Shown here: in pieces, positions 19,505 through 28,200 of the stretch | How positions within the stretch are numbered: the stretch's first letter is position 1 | How the letters are laid out: each line of letters begins with the position of its first letter | Assembly (NCBI GenBank): GCA_002869225.1 | Contig: PKTG01000138.1 | Span: 1 to 34,855, forward strand | DNA: 34,855 nt | Reading direction: 5' to 3' | Source: Candidatus Muiribacterium halophilum | GTDB taxonomy: Bacteria; Muiribacteriota; Muiribacteriia; Muiribacteriales; Muiribacteriaceae | The notes under the pieces: model-generated | The model's input: only the letters and a program-made list of their open reading frames with translations | Database searches by the model: none | What the model was told of the DNA's origin: nothing | Position numbers and translations under genes: made by a program

Positions 19505-20719
19505 TTAATATACAGTATTTCTTAACTTCCAATTATCATATTCTTTGACCCAAAGATGCGGAGATCTAAACTTATCAGCCAATTCCATAAATCTATCTGG
19601 TTCCATTTCAATATATTCCATTATTTCATTAAAATATCTATCAGGAAATTCTCCATCAAATCTTTTAACTAATGCTACGCCTTCCTCTCTAGTAAGATGT
19701 TTATTCCTAATCTCCTGCGAAGCATCATAGGTAGCTCTACCTATTCCAAATTTAATAAAAGTAGTATAATAGTGAAGATCATCAATCTTATCATCAATAC
19801 TATTATATTTACTATATGTACCTTGAGTTCTAAATGGTCTTGCTTTAAAACCAGTATTTTCAACAGCATAATAATAAACTTCCTGTGGTACCCATTTTAA
19901 ATAATATCCAAGATAATGAACTTCAATTTTTTTATTTTTTATCTCATCTTCTGTTGGGGGAAGAAAAGACATAAGATCAGCAATATCAACATCATATTTT
20001 TCTCTTAACTCTCTAATAGACACTCCACCAAGAAAAATCTCATCAATATTTTTCATTGAATAATAGGATTTTGATCTTAAAGATGTCTCATTATCCGCAA
20101 TAGGATTACCATATTCAGCTTCATTTTCTCCATAAAAGATTAGTGGTATATCAAATTTTGCAGCTAATTTTGGTCCCAGATTTTTCTGTCCTAATATAAA
20201 TGTTTGAAATGGATGAAACAAGTTTTCAATTGATAATTTAGTTAATAATTTCATTACTTTACCATTTCTATTAAAACTAAGATTGTCAAATCCACCAACA
20301 TCAAGCCAATTTTTAAAATTTTTATAACCATAATCAGTATAAAGTATTGGTGGCCAAGTTACTGTTAAGGGATGCATTCCAAATTTGTATTTTAAAATGT
20401 GAGACTGATAAGCACTATCTTTTCCGCCACTTCCTGGAACAATACAATCGTAATAACCATCGTTTCTTCTGTATTTATCGCAAAGTTCCCAGAGCTCTTT
20501 TTCTCTTTTTTCCCAATCTATTTTCTCTTTCTTTTCAGCAGTTCTACATGCATCACATACTCCATCTTCATCAAAGTTCAATGTTTTTTTCTTGCTATCT
20601 TTTGTATGTTTAAACTCTACAGTTGACGCAGGTCTTTGGTTTGACATAACACATTTTTTACAAAATTCGACTTTTGATGGCAGACCATAGTACGCTTGCA
20701 AATTTTCTTTTTTATCCAT
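19505..20719 (-). CDS. N-acetyl-sugar amidotransferase (WbpG/PseA type)
   Basis: The protein is 404 aa. The N-terminal Cys cluster (FCKKCVMSNQRP, then GVCDACRTAEKKE) probably binds zinc. An ATP pyrophosphatase loop follows in CIVPGSGGKDSAYQSHIL. This family uses ammonia, delivered by the HisH/HisF-like pair, to turn an N-acetyl group of a sugar into an acetamidino group. In Campylobacter the PseA family acts on pseudaminic acid; in Pseudomonas WbpG works with HisH/HisF homologues on a mannuronic acid derivative. Here it lies 12 nt after the hisH-like gene, forming the same trio. A likely target is a nonulosonic acid made in this locus. Confidence 0.93.
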   Translation of the reverse strand: MDKKENLQAYYGLPSKVEFCKKCVMSNQRPASTVEFKHTKDSKKKTLNFDEDGVCDACRTAEKKEKIDWEKREKELWELCDKYRRNDGYYDCIVPGSGGKDSAYQSHILKYKFGMHPLTVTWPPILYTDYGYKNFKNWLDVGGFDNLSFNRNGKVMKLLTKLSIENLFHPFQTFILGQKNLGPKLAAKFDIPLIFYGENEAEYGNPIADNETSLRSKSYYSMKNIDEIFLGGVSIRELREKYDVDIADLMSFLPPTEDEIKNKKIEVHYLGYYLKWVPQEVYYYAVENTGFKARPFRTQGTYSKYNSIDDKIDDLHYYTTFIKFGIGRATYDASQEIRNKHLTREEGVALVKRFDGEFPDRYFNEIMEYIEMEPDRFMELADKFRSPHLWVKEYDNWKLRNTVY

Positions 20720-20731
20720 ATTTACTCCTTA

Positions 20732-21373
20732 TTATCTCAAATCATTCTTTATTAACCAATTTCTATATATTTCCAAACCAATTTCACCACTTTTTTCTGG
20801 ATGAAATTGGGTAGCAAATATGTTCTCTTTTAATATAGATGAACAAAACTCAACTTTTTCATATACTGTTTTACTTAAGATTATGTCATGTTCCGTAGGT
20901 TTAACACAATATGAATGAACAAAATACATGAATTCTTCATTATTAACATTAGATAATGGAGATTTTTCCCACATTAATTTTTCAACTGAAATAATCTTAT
21001 TCCATCCTACATGTGGAACTTTAATTACAGTATCAAAATCACTAATTTTTTTAACATCCCCTTTTATTATTCCCAATCCCAAATTTTCCCCAAATTCTTC
21101 ACTTCTATCTAATAAAAGATGCATTCCTAAACAAATTCCAAAAAATGGAATTTTATTTTTAATCTTATTTTTTATTATTTCAATAAGATTTAATTCTTTC
21201 AGAGAATCCATTGCCCTACCAAAAGATCCCACTCCCGGTAGCACTATTCCATCTGCTTTCATAACAAATTCCGGGTCATTTGTTATAGTAACATCTTTGC
21301 CAACTTTTAAAAATGCATTTTTAACACTAAACAAATTGCTCATATCATAATCTATAACTGCAATTTTTTTCAT
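20732..21373 (-). CDS. hisH: HisH-like glutamine amidotransferase subunit for sugar amidation
   Basis: The protein is 213 aa. It is a class I (triad) glutaminase: oxyanion loop VLPGVGSFG, nucleophile Cys81 in FFGICLGMHLLL, and His/Glu in FATQFHPEKSG near residue 192. It releases ammonia from glutamine and channels it through the HisF-like partner. The gene lies between hisF-like and the sugar amidotransferase and no other histidine gene is present, so histidine biosynthesis is not the likely role. Gap to the hisF-like gene is 14 nt. Confidence 0.92.
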   Translation of the reverse strand: MKKIAVIDYDMSNLFSVKNAFLKVGKDVTITNDPEFVMKADGIVLPGVGSFGRAMDSLKELNLIEIIKNKIKNKIPFFGICLGMHLLLDRSEEFGENLGLGIIKGDVKKISDFDTVIKVPHVGWNKIISVEKLMWEKSPLSNVNNEEFMYFVHSYCVKPTEHDIILSKTVYEKVEFCSSILKENIFATQFHPEKSGEIGLEIYRNWLIKNDLR

Positions 21374-21387
21374 TTCACAAACACCTA

Positions 21388-22233
21388 TTAATTAAATCTT
21401 GTATTAATTTTTTTTTCATTTAAGTATTCCTTTAAAGAAGAAATATTACAAGCAGAAAATCTAGACGGTATTTTACCTTTTTTTAAAAACTCTATATTAC
21501 CTTCTTTTTCGTATCCATTCAATTCTTTTATTGATTTAATAAAATCATAATGAAAAAGCGAACAAACTGCAACAGCATCAGCAGAATTATTAAAAACATC
21601 AAGTATATGTTCTTTTTTCCCTGCCCCACCATGTGCTATTACAGGAATTTTAACAGATTCAGATACTGATTTAACTAATTCAAGGTCAAAATTTTCTCCA
21701 GTTCCTTCTTTATCAACCGAAGTAAGTAATATCTCTCCCGCACCCAGTTCCTCTACTTGTTTTGCCCATTTCAACACCTCTATCCCTGTATATTCTCTTC
21801 CACAATCTGTATGAGCAATATATTTACCATCAGATTGTTTAATAGCTTCGATCGTAATTACTATAGTAGAAGATCCGAAGAAATTTGCAGCTTCACTTAT
21901 AAGACTTGGATCTTTGATTACTGCAGTATTAAGAGAAACTTTATCAGCACCAGCTCTTAAAACTTCTTTTATATCATCAACCGTCCTGATTCCGCCTCCA
22001 ACTGTTATTGGAATAAAAATATTTTTGGCAGTCTTTTGTATTAGATCATGCAGACTATTTCTTTCATATAAGCTAGCTACTATATCATTATATATTATCT
22101 CATCAGCTCCGTTCTCATAATAAAATTTAGCGAACTGTTCAGGTTTCCCTAATACTCTTAATCCTTCAAGATGAATTCCCTTTACAAGATTTGGACCTTT
22201 GATGTCAAGTTTGGGAATAATTCTATGAAACAT
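21388..22233 (-). CDS. hisF: HisF-like synthase/ammonia-channel subunit for sugar amidation
   Basis: The protein is 281 aa, ~25 residues longer than usual HisF. The (beta/alpha)8 barrel begins RIIPKLDIKGPNLVKG with the conserved Asp10. Phosphate loops ITVGGGIRTVDDIKEVLRAGADKV and PVIAHGGAGKKEH are kept. At the place of the second catalytic Asp of HisF (Asp130 region, AIDA in the usual enzyme) this one reads ITIEAIKQ, with Glu. That fits a changed substrate. It probably passes ammonia from the HisH-like subunit to the amidotransferase. Translation starts 1 nt downstream of the legF stop. Confidence 0.9.
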   Translation of the reverse strand: MFHRIIPKLDIKGPNLVKGIHLEGLRVLGKPEQFAKFYYENGADEIIYNDIVASLYERNSLHDLIQKTAKNIFIPITVGGGIRTVDDIKEVLRAGADKVSLNTAVIKDPSLISEAANFFGSSTIVITIEAIKQSDGKYIAHTDCGREYTGIEVLKWAKQVEELGAGEILLTSVDKEGTGENFDLELVKSVSESVKIPVIAHGGAGKKEHILDVFNNSADAVAVCSLFHYDFIKSIKELNGYEKEGNIEFLKKGKIPSRFSACNISSLKEYLNEKKINTRFN

Positions 22234-22234
22234 T

Positions 22235-22942
22235 TTAAACTCCTATTTTTTTTATTATTGTTTCCGCTATTAAAAAATCTAATTGATCATCGATATCAAT
22301 CGAATGCTCTTTTTTCATTATAAATGCATATATATTTTTTTCTGCAAATATTTTTTTTTCTTTGAATAAATAATTTTTATCAACAATGTATATAGCACCA
22401 TTTAACCTATAATAAACAGGTAATTCCTGACTCCTTTTATTCAGGTTATCTTCAGATAAAAACTTTTCCATTGATAATGAACTATCTATCGTATTACACC
22501 AGAGAGGAGAATGTTCTGTTTCATTTACAGAAACAACCGAAAAAGCTTTTTTTGCAATAAAAAGTTCCAAAGCATTATCTATATCTTCATCTGTTCTTAA
22601 AGGCGATGTTGGTTGAAGTAAAATAATTATATCAAAATTTTTTCCTTCATTTTCTTTCAAATTAACAACATGCAAAAGCACATCGAGTGATTTTGAAGAA
22701 TCTTCCGCTAAATATTTGGGTCTTAAAAAAGGCACTTTTATTCCATTCTTTTCACCGATTTTCTGAATATCTCTATCATCTGTAGATATTGTTATCTCGT
22801 CGAGATATTTTGACTTCAAAGCTGCTTTTATAGTCCATTCAATTAATGGCTTATCATGTAAAATTTTTTTATTTTTTTTTGGTAATCTTTTACTTCCAGC
22901 TCTTGCAGGAATAACAGCAAGTATTTTCTTTTTATCTATCAT
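22235..22942 (-). CDS. legF: CMP-legionaminic acid synthetase (LegF-like cytidylyltransferase)
   Basis: The protein is 235 aa. The CTP-binding motif LAVIPARAGSKRLPKKNKK is followed by ILHDKPLIEWTIKAAL, EITISTDDRDIQKIG, FDIIILLQPTSPLRTDEDIDNA and AFSVVSVNETEHSPLW, all standard for the NeuA/LegF family. It would activate the nonulosonic acid made by the LegI-like enzyme with CMP. It is the last enzyme of the legionaminic set, 3 nt after the guanylyltransferase gene. Choice of LegF over other NeuA members rests on the neighbouring legB-C-H-I-G and ptmE-like genes. Confidence 0.88.
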   Translation of the reverse strand: MIDKKKILAVIPARAGSKRLPKKNKKILHDKPLIEWTIKAALKSKYLDEITISTDDRDIQKIGEKNGIKVPFLRPKYLAEDSSKSLDVLLHVVNLKENEGKNFDIIILLQPTSPLRTDEDIDNALELFIAKKAFSVVSVNETEHSPLWCNTIDSSLSMEKFLSEDNLNKRSQELPVYYRLNGAIYIVDKNYLFKEKKIFAEKNIYAFIMKKEHSIDIDDQLDFLIAETIIKKIGV

Positions 22943-22945
22943 CGG

Positions 22946-24025
22946 TTAATAACCTTTTAATATTTCGAGTTTGCTTTTAGATCTTTTAAATTCAGTCCAA
23001 TCTCCAATATCAATATAATCATTCTCGTTAACCGGGTATGTTTGTATAATTTTTTTATTTGCTATTAATTTATCAATTAACTGATTCATATCTAACCTTT
23101 TATCTTTTGGGATATAATCCAAGGTTTCTTTATTCAGAATATAAACGCCAGCATTAATAGTAAATGTGAATTCTGGTTTTTCTGATATTTTTATCACTTT
23201 ACCTTTTTCTTTAAAATTAATAACTCCATATGGAATCCGATAATGTTTAACAGCTGATAAAATTGTTAAAGAAGCATTATGTTCTCGATGAAAATCAAGA
23301 ACTTCCGAATAATCCGCATTTACAATAATATCACAATTGGTTAAAATAAAATCTTCTTTTAATTTTTTCTTATCTATTAAAGAAAGACTTCCGGCAGTCC
23401 CAAGAAATTCTTTTTCCCAAACACCTTCCACAGAATAATTCTTATCTATTCCATTAAAATATGATTCTATCATATCGCCTTTATAATTTAAGGAAACGAG
23501 GAATTCTTTAATTCCACTGGCGTAAAATTTTTCTATAATAATCTGAAGGATTGGTTTTTCTCCAACCGGAATCAAAGCTTTGGGAAATATTTTTGTAAAT
23601 GGTTCTAATCTGGTTCCTTTTCCACCTGCCATTATTACAACAGGAATATCTATTTTCTTTCTATTTTTTTCCATATTTTCAGAAAAAGCCTGACTCCATG
23701 TTATAAGATCGGTTATTATTCCATTTCTTTCTATTACTGTAATTGCTTCTATTTTATGTTCAAATAACAATTTTTTCGCCAGTTCAAGTTCAAATTCATC
23801 CTTGAAAATAAAAATTGAATCATTATTATATATCTTTTCAATCGTTTTATTAAGTTCAAGTTGACCAACATTTAATATATATCTTCTGATATCACCGTCA
23901 GATATCGTTCCTATAAACTTGCTTTGTTCATCAACTACAAAAAGAACTTTTTCGGCTGTTATATCAAGTTTTTTTAAAGCTTCTTTAATTGTATCTGTTT
24001 GTTTTATAAAAAAACTATTAATCAA
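22946..24025 (-). CDS. ptmE: CBS-domain sugar-1-phosphate nucleotidyltransferase (PtmE-like, GDP-GlcNAc forming)
   Basis: Residues ~5-115 form a pair of CBS domains (VVDEQSKFIGTISDGDIRRYIL, then AITVIERNGIITDLITW). The NTP-transferase domain follows with VIMAGGKGTRLEPFTKIFPKA, LIPVGEKPILQIIIE, FILTNCDIIVNADY and YIDIGDWTEF. In Campylobacter the PtmE protein with this architecture makes GDP-glucosamine derivatives as the entry to legionaminic acid. I place the start at TTG 24025 because AAGGAG lies 6 nt upstream and the codon overlaps the legG stop. An in-frame ATG at 24046 would add 7 residues but has only a weak site. The CBS pair suggests control by an adenosine nucleotide. Confidence 0.88.
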   Translation of the reverse strand: MINSFFIKQTDTIKEALKKLDITAEKVLFVVDEQSKFIGTISDGDIRRYILNVGQLELNKTIEKIYNNDSIFIFKDEFELELAKKLLFEHKIEAITVIERNGIITDLITWSQAFSENMEKNRKKIDIPVVIMAGGKGTRLEPFTKIFPKALIPVGEKPILQIIIEKFYASGIKEFLVSLNYKGDMIESYFNGIDKNYSVEGVWEKEFLGTAGSLSLIDKKKLKEDFILTNCDIIVNADYSEVLDFHREHNASLTILSAVKHYRIPYGVINFKEKGKVIKISEKPEFTFTINAGVYILNKETLDYIPKDKRLDMNQLIDKLIANKKIIQTYPVNENDYIDIGDWTEFKRSKSKLEILKGY

Positions 24026-24036
24026 AATGCAACTCC
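24018..24036 (-). promoter_or_regulatory. Ribosome binding site deciding a TTG start for the ptmE-like gene
   Basis: The coding strand reads AAGGAG, six spacer bases, then TTG at 24025, all inside the last codons of legG, whose TAA ends at 24018. The only ATG in frame (24046) has no comparable site. This suggests coupled translation through an overlapping non-ATG start. Confidence 0.65.
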
Positions 24037-25193
24037 TTAATATCATAAAATTCTTTTATAAACTTCTTATTTTTAAAAGTTTTCAATATATTGATAATTT
24101 TTTGTGATGTATTACCAACTCCATATGGATTTTTTATTTTTTTACATTTATTAATAAATTTTTTATCAAAAGCATTTACCAAAGCATTATAAAATTCTTC
24201 TTTAGATTCATCAACGTCAATAATACTTTCTGCAAAAAATCTACCTTTTTGCCTGTTGCCAATATTAATAGTCGGAATATGAAAAGACGGAGTTTCAATA
24301 ATCCCACTTGAAGAATTACCAATTACCACATCGACCAGGTTCATTGCTGAAAGATATTTTTTTTGTCCCAAATTTTCAAAAACAAATACTCTTTCGGGAT
24401 ATCTATTAGAAAAATCAATAATTTTTCTTCTAATCTCATCATTATGCGGATCAGCATTAGGCATTGTGATTATAATATTTACATCACAAAACTCTTTCAA
24501 AAGAAATACACCAAAAACATTGTTCAAAATAGTTTGAGAATCTTCTTTTATTTTGGTAACAGGATGATATGTAAATAGAACATTTCTTTTTCCAAATTTT
24601 ATTCCTGTTTGATTTTCAAAATCAACAATATTTAGAAACTTTTCTTTTTTTATATTATCAATACCCAAAGCCCCTACATTAAAAACATATTCCGGATTTT
24701 CTCCTAATTGAATAACTCTTTTTCTGTAATCTTCTGTTGCAACAAAATGAATATCAGAAAACTTGGTAAGCGAATGTCTATATGCTTCGTCTAAAGCACC
24801 TTCTGTTTTTTCACCTCCATGAATGTGTATTATTCTAACTCCAATTGTATATGCAGTAAATCCTGCAGCAAATGCTTCGAAGCGATCACCTAGAATCACA
24901 AGGAAATCAGGTTTAATTTTTTTCAAAGCATCGTTTATCCCAAGCGAACACATTGCAATAGACTTAACAATTGAGCTTCTTGAATCGCTTGTCAAAGTCA
25001 TTTCAACAAAATCATCTATAAAAAAACCATCTTTTTTTATCTCATCTATTGTATGCCCATGAAATCTCGAAAGATGTGTACCAGAAACAATTAAAGAAAG
25101 TTTAAACTCTTTAGACTTTCTTATTTCTAACATGAGTGGTCTTAACAATCCATAGTCAGCTCTTGTTGAAGTAAAAATACATATTTTTTTCAT
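24018..25193 (-). CDS. legG: Hydrolysing NDP-sugar 2-epimerase (LegG/NeuC-like)
   Basis: The protein is 391 aa. It opens with ICIFTSTRADYGLLRPLMLEI, the start of NeuC-type 2-epimerases, and has LGDRFEAFAAGFTAYTIG, IHIHGGEKTEGALDEAYRHSL and GNSSSGIIETPSF (UDP/GDP-binding). It removes the nucleotide and inverts C2, giving the 6-deoxy-diacetamido-mannose for the synthase. It overlaps legI by 4 nt (ATGA) and the next gene by 8 nt. In the legionaminic pathway the substrate is a GDP-sugar, which agrees with the ptmE-like neighbour. Confidence 0.92.
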   Translation of the reverse strand: MKKICIFTSTRADYGLLRPLMLEIRKSKEFKLSLIVSGTHLSRFHGHTIDEIKKDGFFIDDFVEMTLTSDSRSSIVKSIAMCSLGINDALKKIKPDFLVILGDRFEAFAAGFTAYTIGVRIIHIHGGEKTEGALDEAYRHSLTKFSDIHFVATEDYRKRVIQLGENPEYVFNVGALGIDNIKKEKFLNIVDFENQTGIKFGKRNVLFTYHPVTKIKEDSQTILNNVFGVFLLKEFCDVNIIITMPNADPHNDEIRRKIIDFSNRYPERVFVFENLGQKKYLSAMNLVDVVIGNSSSGIIETPSFHIPTINIGNRQKGRFFAESIIDVDESKEEFYNALVNAFDKKFINKCKKIKNPYGVGNTSQKIINILKTFKNKKFIKEFYDIKELHFD

Positions 25194-26209
25194 ATCTTTA
25201 TCAATTCATCTTTCATATATTCTTTATTTGCTTCCATATCTAACAAATCATACAATCTCATAGGTGATATACCATTTCCTGGTCTCTTTGTAGTAAGGTT
25301 TTCTTTTGTAAAGATCTCACCTTTTTTTATATTACATCTTGCAACAATACTCTTTCTTGCAACTTCAATATTTTCTTTTTCAGATCTTGATGGTATTTTA
25401 ACACCATTTCCTAAAGCTTTTTCAATTCTTCTTATACCATTAACAAGATCACTTAATTCCTTCGGATCTAGTGAAGCTTTGTGATCAGGTCCTAACATCT
25501 CTTTGTCTAATGTAAAATGCTTCTCGATAACCATGGCACCAAGTGACACAGCAGCTAAGCTAACTTCAAGTCCTACAGTATGATCAGAATAACCAATTTT
25601 TACATCTAATTCCTTTTGAATTGTTTTCATAGCTAGAAGATTTACATCTTCAAAAGGTGTTGGATACTGGGTGTTACAATGTAAGACAGTAATATTCTTC
25701 TTTTTTATATTATTTGATGTTAGTATTTTCAAAGCATGTTCTATCTCTTTCAAATCTGACATTCCAGTTGAAATAATTATCTCTTTATTTAAACAACTTA
25801 TTTCTTCTAATAGTGGAAGATTTGTGATCTCTCCAGAAGGTATTTTTATAATTGGGATATTAAGTTCATTTAACATATGAAGACTCTTAATATCAAAAGG
25901 TGTAGATAAAAATAGAATACCCTTTTCATTACAATAATCTATTAAAATCTCATGTTCTTTTCGACTTAATTCTAGTTTTTTTAACATTTCTAGCTGAGAA
26001 TCTGCTTTCCCTACATTTTCATCCTGATATCTTGCTTTAGGAGCTTCAGCACAAACAAGATCTTCAGCTTTAAAAGTCTGAAATTTAACAGCATTAGCAC
26101 CCGCTTCTGCTGCTGCTTTAATGAGTTTTTTTGCTAGTTTTATATCACCATTATGATTAACACCAGCTTCTGCAATAATAAAAACTCTATTCTCAATATC
26201 TATTTTCAT
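25190..26209 (-). CDS. legI: Legionaminic acid synthase (LegI-like, NeuB family)
   Basis: The protein is 339 aa. It shows VFIIAEAGVNHNGDIKLAKKLI, GANAVKFQTFKAEDLV, IPIIKIPSGEITNLPLLEE, STGMSDLKEIEHAL, LHCNTQYPTPFEDVNL, IGYSDHTVG and AVIEKHFTLDKEMLGPDHKASL-type blocks, and a C-terminal SAF domain from about residue 280. It condenses a 2,4-diacetamido-2,4,6-trideoxy-mannose with phosphoenolpyruvate. Overlaps on both sides (4 nt each) show translational coupling with legH and legG. Confidence 0.93.
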   Translation of the reverse strand: MKIDIENRVFIIAEAGVNHNGDIKLAKKLIKAAAEAGANAVKFQTFKAEDLVCAEAPKARYQDENVGKADSQLEMLKKLELSRKEHEILIDYCNEKGILFLSTPFDIKSLHMLNELNIPIIKIPSGEITNLPLLEEISCLNKEIIISTGMSDLKEIEHALKILTSNNIKKKNITVLHCNTQYPTPFEDVNLLAMKTIQKELDVKIGYSDHTVGLEVSLAAVSLGAMVIEKHFTLDKEMLGPDHKASLDPKELSDLVNGIRRIEKALGNGVKIPSRSEKENIEVARKSIVARCNIKKGEIFTKENLTTKRPGNGISPMRLYDLLDMEANKEYMKDELIKI

Positions 26210-26829
26210 CGTCTATTATTATCCTTATAAACTCCTGTTTGCTCAATATTATAATATATTCTTGATAAAGAAGCTAATATTACATTATTTGTTATTTCCA
26301 CTTCCTGATTGACAACTGAATTACTTCCGATAAATGTATTATCACCAACAAAACATCCACCATTCACAACAGATGAAGTTGATATATGGCAGTTATCTCC
26401 AACTACCGTATCATGTTCGATTATTGCTCCTGTGTTTATTATACAATTTTCTCCTATTTCAGCACTTGCATTAACAAATGAGTTATGCATTAGTATTGTT
26501 CCCTGTTTGATTTTTGCATACTTTGATAAATAAGCAGTACTTGCTTTTATGATTGGGAGATTTCCTCCAGTATCAAGAATTTTTTTAAAAAGTTTCCTTC
26601 TAGGCTCGGGATTTTTTATCTGTCCTATTGTTATTAGAAAACTTACTTTCTTTTTAACTAGCTCAGGTATCATATCATCAGTACCAATGATTTTATATCC
26701 TAAGATTTCTTCTCCTAACCTATCAGAGGAATCTAATATACCTATAATATTAAACTCACCCGAACTTTCAACAACATCTATACAAGAAACACAATGTCCT
26801 CCACCACCAACTAGAACAATGTCTTTCAT
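26206..26829 (-). CDS. legH: Sugar O/N-acetyltransferase (LegH/NeuD/PglD-like)
   Basis: The protein is 207 aa. The N-terminal Rossmann-like substrate domain begins IVLVGGGGHCVSCIDVVE. From about residue 95 there is a left-handed beta helix of hexapeptide repeats (AKIKQGTILMHN, AEIGENCIINTG, VVGDNCHISTSS, CFVGDNTFIGSNS). INTGAIIEHDTVVGDNCHIS holds the catalytic His. It would acetylate the 4-amino group formed by LegC using acetyl-CoA. Its start overlaps the legC stop by 4 nt. Confidence 0.9.
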   Translation of the reverse strand: MKDIVLVGGGGHCVSCIDVVESSGEFNIIGILDSSDRLGEEILGYKIIGTDDMIPELVKKKVSFLITIGQIKNPEPRRKLFKKILDTGGNLPIIKASTAYLSKYAKIKQGTILMHNSFVNASAEIGENCIINTGAIIEHDTVVGDNCHISTSSVVNGGCFVGDNTFIGSNSVVNQEVEITNNVILASLSRIYYNIEQTGVYKDNNRR

Positions 26830-27986
26830 TTTAGTACTCCGGTTATTCTTGTAATATCTTCTTCCCTTATATTTACACTACAAGGAATATTCAGGATTTT
26901 TTTATATGTTTTTTCTGAATTTTCCATATCAAGCGCTTCAAATATTTCAAAAGGTTTTTGTGTATGATTTAATTTCCAGAGTGGTCTTGTTTGAATTTTA
27001 GCTTCTGAAAGAGCTTTTAAAAGTTCATCTCTATTTTTACCATATTTTTCCTCTTCAACTACCAAACTGTACATCCAGAAATTTGAAAAAGCATATTCCG
27101 GTTCATCAATCAATGACAATCCCTCTATATTATCAATAGCTTCTTTATATAAGATGAAATTTTTTCTTTTTATTTCAATGTACTTTTCAATCTTTTCTAA
27201 TTGTGCTACACCAAGAGCCGCTTGAAGATTTGTCATTCGATAATTATAACCCACTTCGTTATGAACATAATATACTGGATCGTCTTTAGCCTGTGTTGTA
27301 AGATATTTTGCTTTTTCAGCAAATTCTTTATTATCAGTAACAAGCATTCCTCCTCCACCAGTGGTTATTATCTTATTTCCGTTAAATGAAAAACATCCAA
27401 GATCACCTATAGTTCCAGTCTTTTTATCTTTAAAATCACCTTTTGTGTAATAACTACCTAATGATTCAGTTGAATCTTCTATTATCTTTAGATTGTATTT
27501 CTTCGAAAGTTTCATTAATTCATCTATTCTTACAGGATGACCAAAAATATGAACCGGTATAATCGCTTTTACTTTTTTTCCCGATTTTTTATTTATCAGA
27601 TATGTTCCATTAAAATGACACTCTTCTTCGCAAAATATTTTAGTCTTTTCAACATCAATATTTAAGTATTCATCACAATCCATAAAAATCGGAGATGCAT
27701 CAATATATCTTATTGTATTTACTGGTGCTATAAAAGTAACAGTCGGAATTATAACTTCATCTTCAGAAGAAACTCCAGCTAAAATTAGAGATATATGAAG
27801 CGCAGCAGTACCATTTGAACATGCTACCGCATACTTTGACCCAACATAACGAGCAAATTCCTTTTCAAATCTATCAACATATTCACCAGCTGTAGACACC
27901 CATTCAGTCTCAATACAATTACTCACATACTTAAGCTCATTTCCTTGAAAACTTGGAACACTCAGAGGAATAAATTTTTCATTCAC
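26826..27986 (-). CDS. legC: PLP-dependent sugar 4-aminotransferase (LegC-like, DegT/DnrJ/EryC1 family)
   Basis: The protein is 386 aa. It shows VACSNGTAALHISLILAGV, DEVIIPTVTFIAPVNTIRY, IIPVHIFGHPVRIDELMKL and IIEDSTESLGSYY. The PLP lysine is in GCFSFNGNKIITTGGGGML, followed by GYNYRMTNLQAALGVAQLEK. It moves an amino group from glutamate to the 4-keto sugar made by LegB. Unlike its neighbours it has a poor ribosome binding site. The heptad array upstream begins only ~30 nt before the start, so the element may have replaced native leader sequence. Confidence 0.92.
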   Translation of the reverse strand: MNEKFIPLSVPSFQGNELKYVSNCIETEWVSTAGEYVDRFEKEFARYVGSKYAVACSNGTAALHISLILAGVSSEDEVIIPTVTFIAPVNTIRYIDASPIFMDCDEYLNIDVEKTKIFCEEECHFNGTYLINKKSGKKVKAIIPVHIFGHPVRIDELMKLSKKYNLKIIEDSTESLGSYYTKGDFKDKKTGTIGDLGCFSFNGNKIITTGGGGMLVTDNKEFAEKAKYLTTQAKDDPVYYVHNEVGYNYRMTNLQAALGVAQLEKIEKYIEIKRKNFILYKEAIDNIEGLSLIDEPEYAFSNFWMYSLVVEEEKYGKNRDELLKALSEAKIQTRPLWKLNHTQKPFEIFEALDMENSEKTYKKILNIPCSVNIREEDITRITGVLK

Positions 27987-28200
27987 AAGTTTTCACATCA
28001 TCAATTAATGATTCGAAAAGGGTAAAGCGTGAAGCGAAATGGGTATTAATGCGTAAAGCCTGATGCGGAATGCGGGTTAGATGATCCGTTATGCGTAATG
28101 TGCAAAAAACAGGTAATGCGTAAGGCGTGAAGCGTGATAAGTAAGTTCTAATAAGCAAAAATCTTTTTACTAAGACATTTAAAAACATTCTTTTAACCCT
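27987..28200. repeat. Heptad-repeat array A, between legC and four-helix-bundle gene 1
   Basis: About 28018-28150 consists of degenerate 7-nt units of the type GCGTAAA/GCGTGAA read on the plus strand. Examples are GGTAATGCGTAAGG and CGTGAAGCGTGATA. The 17-mer at 28020-28036 (GGGTAAAGCGTGAAGCG) is exactly the reverse complement of 28680-28696 in array B, on the other side of the four-helix-bundle gene. The stretch 28157-28200 holds plain AT-rich sequence. The antisense-free ORF read through this stretch looks like translated repeat, not a gene. Confidence 0.85.

Noticed and set aside
20732-22233. Histidine biosynthesis genes
   Set aside because: Only hisH and hisF homologues are present, next to an N-acetyl-sugar amidotransferase and nonulosonic acid genes; no other his gene is near.
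27979-28188. 69-codon minus-strand reading frame upstream of legC
   Set aside because: It is the translation of heptad array A (SRFT, HASRFTLF-type peptides), with no ribosome binding site or family likeness.
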